This document shows, in pieces, positions 44,648-53,886 of a stretch of 64,000 bases of DNA; the first letter of the stretch is position 1, and each line of letters starts with the position of its first letter. The position numbers were made by a program, and so were the translations under genes. The notes below the pieces were generated by a model. That model was not told where the DNA came from. It saw nothing but the letters and a program-made list of their open reading frames with translations, and did no database searches. This DNA comes from Pseudomonas sp. UBA4617 (GTDB taxonomy: Bacteria; Pseudomonadota; Gammaproteobacteria; Pseudomonadales; Pseudomonadaceae): NCBI RefSeq assembly GCF_002386445.1, contig NZ_DGIR01000005.1:62001-126000 (forward strand). The letters run 5' to 3'.

Positions 44648-46687
44648 TTACTTGATGCGCTGGCCTGGCTTGGCGCCGCTGTCCGGGCTCAGCAGGTAGA
44701 TTTCTTCACCGCCAGGGCCCGCCGCCATGACCATGCCCTCGGAGACGCCAAAGCGCATCTTCCGTGGCTTGAGGTTGGCCACCATCATGGTCAGGCGACC
44801 TTCCAGCTGGGACGGGTCAGGGTAGGCCGACTTGATGCCCGAGAACACGTTGCGGCGCTCGTCGCCGATGTCCAGGGTCAGTTGCAGCAGCTTGTCGGCA
44901 CCCGGTACGGCTTCGGCCTTGACGATAAGGGCCACGCGCAGGTCGACGGCAGCGAAGGTATCGAATTCGATTTCCGCCGACAGCGGGTCCTTGGCCAGTT
45001 CGCCGTTGCCGGCCGGGGCCTTGGTTTCGGCGGCCAGCAAGTCTTCCTTGCTGGCGGCGACCATGGCTTCGACCTTGGCGGGTTCGATGCGGCTCATCAG
45101 CGCCTTGAACGGGTTCAGCTGGTGGTTTTCCAGGCGCGACAGGTGGTCGTTCCAGGTCAGCGGAGCCACGTTGAGGAAGGCTTCGGCGTCGGCAGCCAGC
45201 ACCGGCAGTACCGGCTTGAGGAAAATGACCAGCTGGCGGAACAGGTTGATGCCCTGTGCGCAGATGGCCTGTACCTCATCCTGCTTGCCTTCCTGTTTGG
45301 CCAGCGACCACGGCGCCTTCTCGGCGATCCAGGCGTTGGCGCGGTCGGCCAGCGCCATGATCTCGCGCATGGCACGGCCGAAGTCGCGGCCTTCATAGGC
45401 CTCGGCGATCGACGGGGCGGCCGCCAGGAAGGCTTCGGTCAGCTCCGGTGCGGCATCGCCAGCCACCATCACCCCTGCATTGCCCTTGTGAATGAAACCG
45501 GCGCAGCGGCTGGCAATGTTGACCACCTTGCCGACCAGGTCCGAGTTGACCTTCTGCACGAAGTCTTCCAGGTTCAGGTCCAGGTCATCGACGCCACGGC
45601 CCAGCTTCGCCGCGTAGTAGTAACGCAGGTATTCGGGCTGCAGGTGGTCGAGGTAGGTGCGGGCCTTGATGAAGGTGCCACGCGACTTGGACATCTTGGC
45701 GCCGTTCACCGTCAGGTAGCCATGGACATTGACCGCAGTCGGCTTGCGGAAACCCGCGCCTTCGAGCATGGCCGGCCAGAACAGGGCGTGGAAGTTGACG
45801 ATGTCCTTGCCGATGAAGTGATACAGCTCGGCCTTGGAGCCCTCGTTCCAGAAGGCATCGAAGTCCAGCTCCGGGCGGCGTGCGCAGAGGTTCTTGAAGC
45901 TGGCCATGTAGCCGATCGGTGCATCCAGCCACACGTAGAAGTACTTGCCCGGCTCGCCCGGGATCTCAAAGCCGAAATACGGCGCGTCACGGGAGATGTC
46001 CCACTCCTGCAGGCCCGAGTCCAGCCATTCGGCCAGCTTGTTGGCCACCGCGTCCTGCAGGGTACCGCTGCGGGTCCACTGTTGCAGCATGGCCTGGAAG
46101 TCCGGCAGCTTGAAGAAGAAGTGCTGGGAATCACGCAGTACCGGGGTGGCTCCGGAGATGGCCGACTTGGGGTTCTTCAGTTCGGTCGGGGCGTAGGTAG
46201 CGCCGCACTTTTCGCAGTTGTCGCCGTACTGGTCTTCTGCCGCGCACTTGGGGCAAGTGCCCTTGATGAAGCGGTCGGCCAGGAACATGCCCTTTTCCGG
46301 GTCGAAGTACTGGGTCACCGAGCGGGTGGCGATGTGCCCGGCTTCACGCAGGCGCGTGTAGATCAGGCTCGACAGCTCACGGTTCTCTTCGCTGTGAGTG
46401 GAATGGAAGTTGTCGAAATCGACCAGGAAGTCGGCGAAGTCGCTGCTGTGCTCGGCCTGGACGTTGGCGATCAGCTGTTCCGCAGTGATGCCTTCCTTCT
46501 CGGCGCGCAGCATGATGGCCGAACCGTGGGCGTCATCGGCGCAGACATAGATGCACTGGTTGCCACGCAGCTTCTGGAAGCGGACCCACATGTCTGTCTG
46601 GATGTACTCGAGCATATGGCCAAGGTGGATCGATCCGTTGGCATAGGGCAAGGCGCTGGTGACGAGAATCTGACGTGGCTCGGACAT
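44648..46687 (-). CDS. metG: Methionyl-tRNA synthetase
   Basis: A 679-residue cytoplasmic class I synthetase that charges tRNA-Met. Seen: HIGH box as HLGH at residues 21-24, zinc knuckle CPKCAAEDQYGDNCEKCG, KMSKS loop in NGAKMSKSRGTF, and a C-terminal tRNA-binding (OB-fold) domain with DLRVALIVKAEAVPGADKLL and NLKPRKMRFG. Length fits the dimeric E. coli type (677). The ATG at 46685-46687 begins the conserved sequence; the open frame extends to 46780 without support. It is divergent from apbC. Confidence 0.97.
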   Translation of the reverse strand: MSEPRQILVTSALPYANGSIHLGHMLEYIQTDMWVRFQKLRGNQCIYVCADDAHGSAIMLRAEKEGITAEQLIANVQAEHSSDFADFLVDFDNFHSTHSEENRELSSLIYTRLREAGHIATRSVTQYFDPEKGMFLADRFIKGTCPKCAAEDQYGDNCEKCGATYAPTELKNPKSAISGATPVLRDSQHFFFKLPDFQAMLQQWTRSGTLQDAVANKLAEWLDSGLQEWDISRDAPYFGFEIPGEPGKYFYVWLDAPIGYMASFKNLCARRPELDFDAFWNEGSKAELYHFIGKDIVNFHALFWPAMLEGAGFRKPTAVNVHGYLTVNGAKMSKSRGTFIKARTYLDHLQPEYLRYYYAAKLGRGVDDLDLNLEDFVQKVNSDLVGKVVNIASRCAGFIHKGNAGVMVAGDAAPELTEAFLAAAPSIAEAYEGRDFGRAMREIMALADRANAWIAEKAPWSLAKQEGKQDEVQAICAQGINLFRQLVIFLKPVLPVLAADAEAFLNVAPLTWNDHLSRLENHQLNPFKALMSRIEPAKVEAMVAASKEDLLAAETKAPAGNGELAKDPLSAEIEFDTFAAVDLRVALIVKAEAVPGADKLLQLTLDIGDERRNVFSGIKSAYPDPSQLEGRLTMMVANLKPRKMRFGVSEGMVMAAGPGGEEIYLLSPDSGAKPGQRIK

Positions 46688-46845
46688 GGTGGCTCGGCTA
46701 CTTATCTGGCGACGGGGTAAAAATGAGGTTGATCGGCCACTATAAAGGGCTGGCGAAGATATTTCACCCCGCATGCACATCTGCTGACGATTGACGGGTT
46801 AGGATAGGCGCCTGTTTGACATTCAGTTTGCCAATGGGAGTCTCC

Positions 46846-47940
46846 ATGAGTGCCGTCACCCGTGCCGCCGTCGAAGGCGTGCTTCGCCAGTACACCGACC
46901 CCTACCTGAACCAGGACCCGGTCAGCGCCGGCTGCGTGCGCGCCATCGATATCCAGGGCGGGCAGGTCAGCGTGCAGTTGCAGCTGGGTTATGCCGCAGG
47001 GCTGTTCAAGAATGGCTGGGCCCAGGTGCTGCAGACCGCCATCGGCAACCTCGAGGGCGTCAGCGGTGCCCTGGTGTCGATCGACTGCGTGGTCGCCGCG
47101 CACAAGGCCCAGGCCCAGGTACCGGCCATGGCCAACGTCAAGAACATCATCGCCGTGGCGTCGGGCAAAGGCGGGGTGGGCAAGTCGACCACCGCGGCCA
47201 ACCTGGCCCTGGCCCTGGCCCGCGAAGGTGCGCGGGTGGGTATTCTCGATGCCGACATCTACGGCCCCAGCCAGGGCGTGATGTTCGGTATCGCCGAAGG
47301 CACCCGCCCGCAGATTCGTGACCAGAAGTGGTTCGTGCCGATCAAGGCGCATGGCGTGGAAGTGATGTCCATGGCGTTTCTTACCGACGACAACACACCG
47401 ATGGTCTGGCGCGGGCCGATGGTTTCCGGTGCGCTGCTGCAACTGGTGACCCAGACCGCCTGGGACGACCTGGACTACCTGGTGATCGACATGCCGCCGG
47501 GTACCGGTGATATCCAGCTGACCCTGGCGCAGAAGGTGCCGGTGGCAGGCTCGGTCATCGTCACTACCCCGCAGGACCTGGCCCTGCTGGATGCCAGGAA
47601 GGGCGTGGAGATGTTCCGCAAGGTCAATATCCCGGTGCTGGGGGTGGTGGAAAACATGGCCGTGCACATCTGCTCGAACTGTGGCCATGCCGAGCACCTG
47701 TTCGGCGCAGGCGGTGGCGAGAAGCTGGCCAGCCAATATGGCGTCGACCTGCTGGCATCATTGCCGCTGTCGATGCTCATCCGCGAGCAGGCGGACAATG
47801 GCAAGCCGACCGCCATCGCCGAACCGGAAAGCCAGATCGCCATGGTCTACCAGGAACTGGCGCGCCAGGTAGGAGCGCGGATCGTGCTGCAGGAAGCGGC
47901 TGCACCCGCGATGCCGAGCATTACCGTCAGCGAGGATTGA
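46846..47940 (+). CDS. apbC: Iron-sulfur cluster carrier ATPase (Mrp/ApbC)
   Basis: A 364-residue cytoplasmic P-loop protein that carries and transfers [4Fe-4S] clusters. Seen: N-terminal MIP18/DUF59-like domain (residues 1-95), deviant Walker A GKGGVGKST at 107-115, DADIYGPSQG, VIDMPPGTGDIQLTL, and the cluster-binding CxxC in HICSNCGHAEHLFG. The ATG at 46846 has GGGAG 5 bases upstream. The apbC-metG divergent order is conserved in many gammaproteobacteria. Two terminators follow. Confidence 0.95.
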   Translation: MSAVTRAAVEGVLRQYTDPYLNQDPVSAGCVRAIDIQGGQVSVQLQLGYAAGLFKNGWAQVLQTAIGNLEGVSGALVSIDCVVAAHKAQAQVPAMANVKNIIAVASGKGGVGKSTTAANLALALAREGARVGILDADIYGPSQGVMFGIAEGTRPQIRDQKWFVPIKAHGVEVMSMAFLTDDNTPMVWRGPMVSGALLQLVTQTAWDDLDYLVIDMPPGTGDIQLTLAQKVPVAGSVIVTTPQDLALLDARKGVEMFRKVNIPVLGVVENMAVHICSNCGHAEHLFGAGGGEKLASQYGVDLLASLPLSMLIREQADNGKPTAIAEPESQIAMVYQELARQVGARIVLQEAAAPAMPSITVSED

Positions 47941-47945
47941 CCTGC

Positions 47946-47977
47946 CAGACCGAGGCCAGGCGCCTCGGTCTGTTTTT
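47946..47977 (+). terminator. Intrinsic terminator after apbC
   Basis: CAGACCGAGGC (47946-47956) pairs perfectly over 11 bases with GCCTCGGTCTG (47962-47972), followed by five T. Confidence 0.92.
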
Positions 47978-47985
47978 CAGGCATG

Positions 47986-48013
47986 AAAAAACCCGCCAGA
48001 AGGCGGGTTTTTT
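47986..48013. terminator. Bidirectional terminator between apbC and the cold-shock gene
   Basis: AAAAAACCCGCC (47986-47997) pairs with GGCGGGTTTTTT (48002-48013), 4-base loop. The A and T runs serve as U-tracts on both strands, so it ends the cold-shock transcript and backs up the apbC terminator. Confidence 0.9.
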
Positions 48014-48037
48014 GAAAGCCAGGAAGCTTCGATCGAC

Positions 48038-48247
48038 TTAGGCGATCTGAACTTCTTCAGCCTGCATGCCTTTCTGGCCGCGAGTAGCGACGAAAGTAAC
48101 AGCCTGGCCTTCTTTCAGGGTTTTGAAGCCGTCAGCTTGGATGGCTTTGAAGTGCACGAACAGGTCATCGCCCGACTGAGGGGTGATGAAGCCGTAGCCT
48201 TTCTCATCGTTGAACCACTTAACAACACCGGATTGACGGTTGGACAT
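48038..48247 (-). CDS. CspA-family cold-shock protein
   Basis: A 69-residue single-domain RNA/DNA chaperone with the OB fold. Seen: RNP1 EKGYGFITP and RNP2 DLFVHFKAI, then VTFVATRGQKGMQAEEV. The ATG at 48245-48247 has AGGAGA upstream; an extension to 48310 in the same frame lies in the leader and is not used. Lysine and aromatic residues on the nucleic-acid face are intact. Whether it is cold-induced cannot be read from sequence. It is divergent from dcd. Confidence 0.95.
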   Translation of the reverse strand: MSNRQSGVVKWFNDEKGYGFITPQSGDDLFVHFKAIQADGFKTLKEGQAVTFVATRGQKGMQAEEVQIA

Positions 48248-48574
48248 TTTTCTGTCTCCTTGGACAATTTGATAACGGTCAGGAAAAACCCTGCCCGGGA
48301 CTGAGCGCAAAGAGAGCAGAAAATTCAGCGATGGGCCGATCAGGATCGTGCATCAAACTAGAGATTCTCGGTGTCACGTGCAGCACAGTGGCGTCACCTT
48401 ACCCCACTTTCCGCAACCTGCCAATGGTCAGAAGGCGCTTTAGGCGAATTCGGATCGACGGCGGCGCAACCCCCGCCCGACGCGGGATGAGGCGTGGAAC
48501 TTTAACCTGGGCGCAGGGACCGGTAAGATGCGCGTCTGGTTTTTCCCCCTCGCAACCCTTCTAGGACACCCGCC
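48248..48574. promoter_or_regulatory. Divergent region between the cold-shock gene and dcd
   Basis: These 327 bases have no gene. Cold-shock genes of this family usually carry long structured leaders, and the half nearest the cold-shock gene could hold one, but I could not identify a cold box or a clear promoter. No strong ribosome-binding site is visible before dcd (CTTCTAGGACACCCGCC holds AGGA 8 bases before the ATG). Confidence 0.3.
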
Positions 48575-49141
48575 ATGAGCATCAAATCGGACAAGTGGAT
48601 TCGCCGCATGGCGCAGGAACACGGCATGATCGAACCGTTCGTCGAGCGCCAGGTGCGCGGCGAACAGGACAACCGGGTGATTTCCTTCGGCGTCTCCAGC
48701 TACGGCTACGACGTACGCTGCGCCGACGAATTTAAGGTGTTCACCAACATCAATTCGGCCACCGTCGACCCGAAGAACTTCGATGCCGGTAGCTTCGTCG
48801 ACATCAAGAGCGACGTCTGCATCATCCCGCCGAACTCGTTCGCCCTGGCGCGCACCGTCGAATACTTCCGCATTCCACGTGACGTGCTGACCATCTGCCT
48901 GGGCAAAAGCACCTACGCGCGCTGCGGCATCATCGTCAACGTCACCCCGCTGGAGCCCGAGTGGGAAGGCCACGTGACGCTGGAGTTCTCCAATACCACC
49001 ACGCTGCCGGCGAAGATCTACGCCAATGAAGGCGTGGCGCAGATGCTGTTCCTGCAGTCCGACGAAGAATGTGAGGTGTCGTACAAGGACCGCGGCGGCA
49101 AGTACCAGGGCCAGCGTGGCGTCACCCTGCCGCGTACCTGA
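48575..49141 (+). CDS. dcd: dCTP deaminase
   Basis: A 188-residue cytoplasmic enzyme that deaminates dCTP to dUTP, supplying dTTP synthesis. Seen: FGVSSYGYDVRCADEF, SFALARTVEYFRIP, KSTYARCGIIVNVTPLEPEW and the catalytic-Glu segment EGHVTLEFSNTT. Length matches the family. AGGA lies 8 bases before the ATG. It is likely transcribed alone; a 75-residue open frame follows after 92 bases on the same strand. Confidence 0.96.
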   Translation: MSIKSDKWIRRMAQEHGMIEPFVERQVRGEQDNRVISFGVSSYGYDVRCADEFKVFTNINSATVDPKNFDAGSFVDIKSDVCIIPPNSFALARTVEYFRIPRDVLTICLGKSTYARCGIIVNVTPLEPEWEGHVTLEFSNTTTLPAKIYANEGVAQMLFLQSDEECEVSYKDRGGKYQGQRGVTLPRT

Positions 49142-49233
49142 GCCGACAGGCGCGGGGAATTACCCGCGCCTTTGGCACTCCAACAGGTAATGCCGGTGCG
49201 CACGATGCGCAGCGGCCTTGTCAGGAGCAGCCA

Positions 49234-49461
49234 ATGAAACTCCATCCCGCAATCAGTGCCAAGCTGGCAGTCCTGCAGCCCAACCAGGTGGGGTTGTTGT
49301 CCTGGTCACTGCTGGCGCACCCGCTGCCGATGCAGGCGGGGGGCGTACCCCACCAGCCTGACCCCGATACACCACAGCCGCCGGGGCCGGGCGAAACCCA
49401 GCCCATGGAGCCGGGCGAGCCGACCCTGCCTGACGAACCGCCTCCGGGGCCCGTCGCCTGA
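49234..49461 (+). CDS. Small proline-rich protein of unknown function
   Basis: A 75-residue frame with a good AGGAG 6 bases before the ATG. Seen: N-terminal 30 residues (MKLHPAISAKLAVLQPNQVG and LLSWSLLAHPLPMQAG) that are mildly hydrophobic, then a Pro/Glu-rich tail of repeated PxxP and PGE units from about residue 40. No known domain. It ends 6 bases before the convergent stop of the phosphoesterase gene. The ribosome-binding site supports translation, but the composition leaves doubt. Confidence 0.5.
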   Translation: MKLHPAISAKLAVLQPNQVGLLSWSLLAHPLPMQAGGVPHQPDPDTPQPPGPGETQPMEPGEPTLPDEPPPGPVA

Positions 49462-49467
49462 GCGTTG

Positions 49468-50121
49468 CTAAAGCGCCCAGACACGCCCTGCACCGGCCAG
49501 GTACACGCGGCTGGTGGCAGGGGCGGCGATTTCCCAGCCCCCGGTGAATTCACCGAACGCCGGCAGCAGGCTCACCTGGCCATCGACCAGGAAGCACGGC
49601 AGGCGCAGGCGCTGCCGCGCCTTGCCGCGCAGGACGAAGACCGGGTGGACATGGCCTGCCAGTACCGGGTGGGTCGGGTGAGGTCGCGGTTCGTGCTGTA
49701 GCGCGAAGGGTTCCAGCAGCCAGGGTTCGTCCATCACTTCGATGCCGAGCGAAGCGGGTGGATCGCCGGCGTTGTGGTCATGGTTGCCGCGTATCAGCAC
49801 GATCCTCAGCGCCCGGTGTCGTTCGCGCCACGCCTGTAGCCTGGCCAGCGTCGCTGGCGCTCGCGCTGCACGCGCATGCAGGAAGTCGCCCAGGACGATC
49901 AGTTGCTCGCATGCATGTGCGGCCAACAACGCATCCAGACGGGCAAGCGTCGCTGTGGTGGTGCCACGCGGTACCGGTTGATGCAAGGCGCGATAGCTTG
50001 CGGCCTTGCCGATGTGCACGTCCGCCACCAGCAGGGCGCGGCGTGCTGGCCAGTAGATGGCCTTGTCGGGAAGCAGCCAGAGCTGCTGGCCACAGTGCTC
50101 GATGGGTAGTAGACCGGTCAT
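49468..50121 (-). CDS. pdeM: Ligase-associated DNA endonuclease MPE (PdeM), metallophosphoesterase
   Basis: A 217-residue binuclear metallophosphoesterase. Seen: metal-binding DVHIGKA (D34, H36), GDFLHAR (D79), RGNHDHN (N113, H114), and later His motifs (ALQHEPRPHPTHPV and AGHVHPVF). The P. putida homologue in this gene cluster has been characterised as a manganese-dependent single-strand DNA endonuclease. Its ATG overlaps the stop of the Lhr-core gene (ATGA), so the two are coupled. Last gene of the repair cluster exo-lig-(aspartoacylase)-lhr-MPE read on the minus strand. Confidence 0.93.
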   Translation of the reverse strand: MTGLLPIEHCGQQLWLLPDKAIYWPARRALLVADVHIGKAASYRALHQPVPRGTTTATLARLDALLAAHACEQLIVLGDFLHARAARAPATLARLQAWRERHRALRIVLIRGNHDHNAGDPPASLGIEVMDEPWLLEPFALQHEPRPHPTHPVLAGHVHPVFVLRGKARQRLRLPCFLVDGQVSLLPAFGEFTGGWEIAAPATSRVYLAGAGRVWAL

Positions 50122-52571
50122 TCACCAGCACCCGCTGCACTTTCCAGTTCGGCGACCATCCGTGCAATCCGGTCCGCCAGTTTCTCCGTGCTCAGGGTTT
50201 CGCGCATGCCCTCCACCAGCAAGGCAAACGCCAACGGCCCCGGCCGCTTCAGCAATTGCAGGTCGAGCCGCAAGCGCCCCATTTTCAACAATTGCCGATG
50301 CAGGCGCTCGATCTCCAGTTCTTCATTCAACACTTCGTCCCGCGCCTGGCCCAGCAGCAAGTTGCCAGCGTCATGCTTGCGGAAAACCTCGTAGAACAGT
50401 CCGCTGGAAGCCTGGATCTGCCGCAGGCTTTTCTGAGCCGCCGGGTAGCCGCCAAATACCAGCCCGGCAATCTGGGCAATCTCGCGGAAACGCCGCAATG
50501 CCATTTCTCCTGCGTTGAGGCTGGCCAGCACATCGTCCAGCAGGTGCTCGGTAGCCAGTGCCTGCGGCAGATGGGTCGCCCAATCCACCTGGCTGGGGCT
50601 GAGCAGTTCGAACCCATAGTCGTTGACGGCGATCGAAACCGACAGCGGCTGTAAGCGGCTCACCCGCCAGGCAATCAGGTTGGCCAGACCCAGGTTGGCC
50701 ATGCGCCCGGCAAACGGATACAGGAACAGGTGCCAGCCCTGGCGGGATCTGAAGGTTTCGGCGAGCAAGGTGTCGACGGAAGGCAGCGCCGACCATTGGG
50801 CCTGCAAGGCCAGCAGCGGCCGTGCTGCACGCATCTCCGGGCCATCGAAGTGCCCGTGCGCTGCTGCATCGAGTTGCTCGACCAGGGCGTCGGCCAGTTC
50901 GCTGGAAAGCGGCATGCGGCCGCCATTCCAGCGGGCAACCGCCGCCTTGCGTGCGCTGCTGCGGCGCACGTAGGCGGTCATGTTCTCCACTCGCACCAGT
51001 TCCAGCACACGCCCGGCGAACACCAAGGTATCGCCAGGGCGCAAACGGGCGATGAACGCTTCTTCGACGCTGCCCAGCGCCTTGCCGCTGCCGCCCTTGC
51101 TCCAGTACTTGAGCTGCAGGCTGGCGTCGCTGACGATGGTGCCGATACTCATGCGGTGACGGCGAGCCAGGCGTTCGCTGGCAACCTGGTAAACGCCGTC
51201 GGCCTGGCGCTCGACGCGCTGGTAGTCGGGGTAGGCGCTGAGCGAGCTGCCACCATGGCAGACGAAGTCCAGCGCCCATTGCCACTGGCTGTCGCGTAAC
51301 GCTCGAAATGCCCAGGTGCTGCGTACCTCTTCGAGCAGCAGTTCGGCCTGAAAGCCACTGCCCAGGGCCATGCTGACCAGGTGCTGCACCAGCACGTCCA
51401 TGCACAGGCGTGGCGAATGGCGGGCCTCGATGTGCCCGGCGGCCAGGGCCCGCCTGGCGGCGGCTGCCTCTACCAGTTCCAGGCTGTGAGTAGGCACCAG
51501 GGTAACCCGCGAGCGTCGCCCCGGTGCATGGCCGGAGCGCCCGGCCCGCTGCATCAGGCGGGCAATGCCCTTGGCCGAACCGATCTGCAGCACGCGCTCG
51601 ACTGGTAGAAAGTCCACGCCCAGGTCCAGGCTGGAGGTGCAGACTACCGCTTTCAGGCTGCCCTGCTTGAGGCTGCGCTCGACCCAGTCACGCGTTTCAC
51701 GGGCCAGTGAGGCATGGTGCAGGGCGATCAGCCCGGCCCAGTCGGGGCGGGCTTCGAGCAGGGCCTGGTACCAGAGTTCGGCCTGGGCCCGGGTGTTGGT
51801 GAACACCAGGCAACTGCTGCTGGCATCGATCTCCCGGCTGACCTGGTCGAGCATTTTCAAACCCATGTGCCCGGCCCACGGGAAGCGTTCGATGGCGGTT
51901 GGTAGCAGAGTATCGACCAGCAGCGGTTTGTCCTGCCGGCCTTGTACCAGCAAACCACCCTGAGGCAGCAATACATCCAGTGCATGCTGCAGGTTGCCAA
52001 GGGTCGCGGACAGGCCCCAGGTGGGCAGGCCCGGGCGCCAGCGGCGCAGGCGCGCCAAGGCCAGTTGCAGTTGTACCCCGCGCTTGTTGCCCAGCAGTTC
52101 GTGCCATTCGTCCACTACTACCAGGCGCAATGTGGCGAAGTCGTTGTGGGCTTGTGCGCGGGTCAGCAGCAGGGTCAGGCTTTCGGGTGTAGTGACCAGC
52201 ACGCTGGGCAGGCGCCGCGCCTGGCGGGCACGTTCGGCACTGCCGGTATCGCCGCTGCGCACGCCCACGCTCCACGGCAAGCCGAGCTCGTCCAGCGGCG
52301 CCTGCAGGGCACGGGCGGTATCGGCGGCCAAGGCTCGCATCGGCGTCACCCACAGCACCTGCAACGGCGCAGCCTGTCGCCCCTGGGCTTCGGCCTTGAA
52401 GGCACGCAGCGCGGCAAGCCATACCGCGTAGGTCTTGCCGGCGCCGGTACTGGCATGCAGCAGGCCGGATTCGCCGCGTGCCACGGCGGCCCAGACACGG
52501 CGCTGGAAAGCGAACGGCTTCCAGCCACGCTTGGCGAACCAGGCGTTGGCGAGGTCGGTAGCGGCGGGCAT
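50118..52571 (-). CDS. Ligase-associated Lhr-core DEXH-box DNA helicase
   Basis: An 817-residue superfamily 2 helicase with only the Lhr core. Seen: Walker A STGAGKT at 41-47, VTPMRALAADT, VTTPESLTLLL, DEWH at 154-157, LSATLGNLQ, VFTNTRAQAELWYQ, SLDLGVDFLPVERVLQIGSA and QRAGRSGHAPG. Known for the P. putida protein: 3'-to-5' DNA translocase with helicase activity on RNA:DNA hybrids. The ATG at 52569-52571 has AAGGA 10 bases upstream; a TTG in the same frame at 52610 is less likely. It is a paralogue of the 1,424-residue Lhr at 3959-8233 but lacks the C-terminal domain. Confidence 0.93.
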   Translation of the reverse strand: MPAATDLANAWFAKRGWKPFAFQRRVWAAVARGESGLLHASTGAGKTYAVWLAALRAFKAEAQGRQAAPLQVLWVTPMRALAADTARALQAPLDELGLPWSVGVRSGDTGSAERARQARRLPSVLVTTPESLTLLLTRAQAHNDFATLRLVVVDEWHELLGNKRGVQLQLALARLRRWRPGLPTWGLSATLGNLQHALDVLLPQGGLLVQGRQDKPLLVDTLLPTAIERFPWAGHMGLKMLDQVSREIDASSSCLVFTNTRAQAELWYQALLEARPDWAGLIALHHASLARETRDWVERSLKQGSLKAVVCTSSLDLGVDFLPVERVLQIGSAKGIARLMQRAGRSGHAPGRRSRVTLVPTHSLELVEAAAARRALAAGHIEARHSPRLCMDVLVQHLVSMALGSGFQAELLLEEVRSTWAFRALRDSQWQWALDFVCHGGSSLSAYPDYQRVERQADGVYQVASERLARRHRMSIGTIVSDASLQLKYWSKGGSGKALGSVEEAFIARLRPGDTLVFAGRVLELVRVENMTAYVRRSSARKAAVARWNGGRMPLSSELADALVEQLDAAAHGHFDGPEMRAARPLLALQAQWSALPSVDTLLAETFRSRQGWHLFLYPFAGRMANLGLANLIAWRVSRLQPLSVSIAVNDYGFELLSPSQVDWATHLPQALATEHLLDDVLASLNAGEMALRRFREIAQIAGLVFGGYPAAQKSLRQIQASSGLFYEVFRKHDAGNLLLGQARDEVLNEELEIERLHRQLLKMGRLRLDLQLLKRPGPLAFALLVEGMRETLSTEKLADRIARMVAELESAAGAGE

Positions 52572-52637
52572 GGGGCATGGGTCCTTGGCGGGCTGTGTCT
52601 CTACAGACAACCCGCCAGCTGCAATGGTTTTACCCGG

Positions 52638-53753
52638 TCAGTTACCCAGCAGGTAGCCGCTGCGGCACACCTGCGCGCCGGCCACGTGGGCGATGACCAT
52701 GCCAGCGGTAGCCATGCGCCGTACGCTGCGCGCATACAGCAGGCCTGGCTGGTGGTTGCGCACGGCAGTCACGCGGTCGCTGAGCGGGTCGATGACTTCG
52801 GCAATCAGTTGGCCAGCCTCGAGGGTTTGCCCAGGCTTTGCGTGGTACACCAGCAGCCCGCCCAACGGCGCTATCACAGGCTCGACCGCGGCCAGTGGCG
52901 TAGCAGGGTTGCGCAAGGCAGGCAGAGCAGTGGCGGCACCTTCGATGACCCCCGTGTGGGTCAGGAAATCGAGAAGCGCCTGGCAGTCCTTGCTGGCCAG
53001 CTCATGGCTGACATCGGCCTGGCCACGCAACTCGACCGTCACCGAGCAGCAGCCCAGCGGGATCGGGAAGCGCTTGCCGAAGCGCTGCTGCAACTGCCAC
53101 CAGACCAGGCTGAAGCATTCATCGAACGACTGCCCGCCCGAGTCGGTGGCCAGCAGGCTGGCCTGCGCGCCCAGGTAGCGCGCCAGCGGTTCGATCTGCG
53201 GCCAGGCGTCTGGCGTGGTGTACAGATGCTCCACGGCCTCGAAGTCACAGTGCAGGTCCAGCACCATGTCGGCATCGCAGGCCAGGCGCTGCAAGATCAG
53301 GCGCTGGGCCTGCAGCGGTGTGCGCGCCGGGTGTGCGTCCAGCCCGCGGCGCAGGTACTCGCGGATCAGGGCGAGGTTATGGGCCGGGTCTTGAGTCAGG
53401 TGTTCTTCGATCTGGTCGCCGATGCTGTCCGACAGGTCGACGAAATTGCGGTTGAAGTTCTCGCCGCTTTGCAGTTCGAAACGCCCCAGCGGTGCATCTA
53501 GCAGTACCTGTTCCAGGCCGACCGGGTTGGCCACCGGCACCAGAATGATCTCCTGTAGCAGGCGGCCTTGCTGTTCCAGTTCGGCCAGGCGGCGCTTGAG
53601 GTGCCAGGCCACCAGCATGCCGGGCAGTTCGTCGGCATGCAGCGAGGCCTGGATATACACCTTGCCGCCACCACGGGGGCCGTAGTGGAAGCTGTGCAAC
53701 TGGCGGGTGATACCCGGAACGGGGGAGAGCAGGTCGTGGGTTGAATGGTGCAT
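52638..53753 (-). CDS. Succinylglutamate desuccinylase/aspartoacylase family protein
   Basis: A 371-residue M14-like zinc deacylase, placed inside the repair cluster. Seen: zinc motif QASLHADELPGM (H and E), LILVPVANP-type strand (EIILVPVANPVGLEQ), FNRNFVDLS, and the third zinc ligand in VLDLHCDFEAVEHLY; the C-terminal part holds a biotinyl-lipoyl-like fold (GGLLVYHAKPGQTLEAGQLI). The family removes acyl groups from amino acids; the substrate is unknown. The ATG at 53751-53753 has AGGA 5 bases upstream. It is separated by 66 bases from lhr and by 133 from lig, so it may not belong functionally to repair. Confidence 0.88.
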   Translation of the reverse strand: MHHSTHDLLSPVPGITRQLHSFHYGPRGGGKVYIQASLHADELPGMLVAWHLKRRLAELEQQGRLLQEIILVPVANPVGLEQVLLDAPLGRFELQSGENFNRNFVDLSDSIGDQIEEHLTQDPAHNLALIREYLRRGLDAHPARTPLQAQRLILQRLACDADMVLDLHCDFEAVEHLYTTPDAWPQIEPLARYLGAQASLLATDSGGQSFDECFSLVWWQLQQRFGKRFPIPLGCCSVTVELRGQADVSHELASKDCQALLDFLTHTGVIEGAATALPALRNPATPLAAVEPVIAPLGGLLVYHAKPGQTLEAGQLIAEVIDPLSDRVTAVRNHQPGLLYARSVRRMATAGMVIAHVAGAQVCRSGYLLGN

Positions 53754-53886
53754 GGTCGTCCTGATTGCGTGGCGAAAACGGTCTGCGACACGGGTCGGCA
53801 CACAGATAGAAGCATAGATTCCGTGACTGCGCCTCATCCGCTACCTGCAGGGTGAGCGCGCGGGCTTTTTCGCGGTCCGAATCGTC

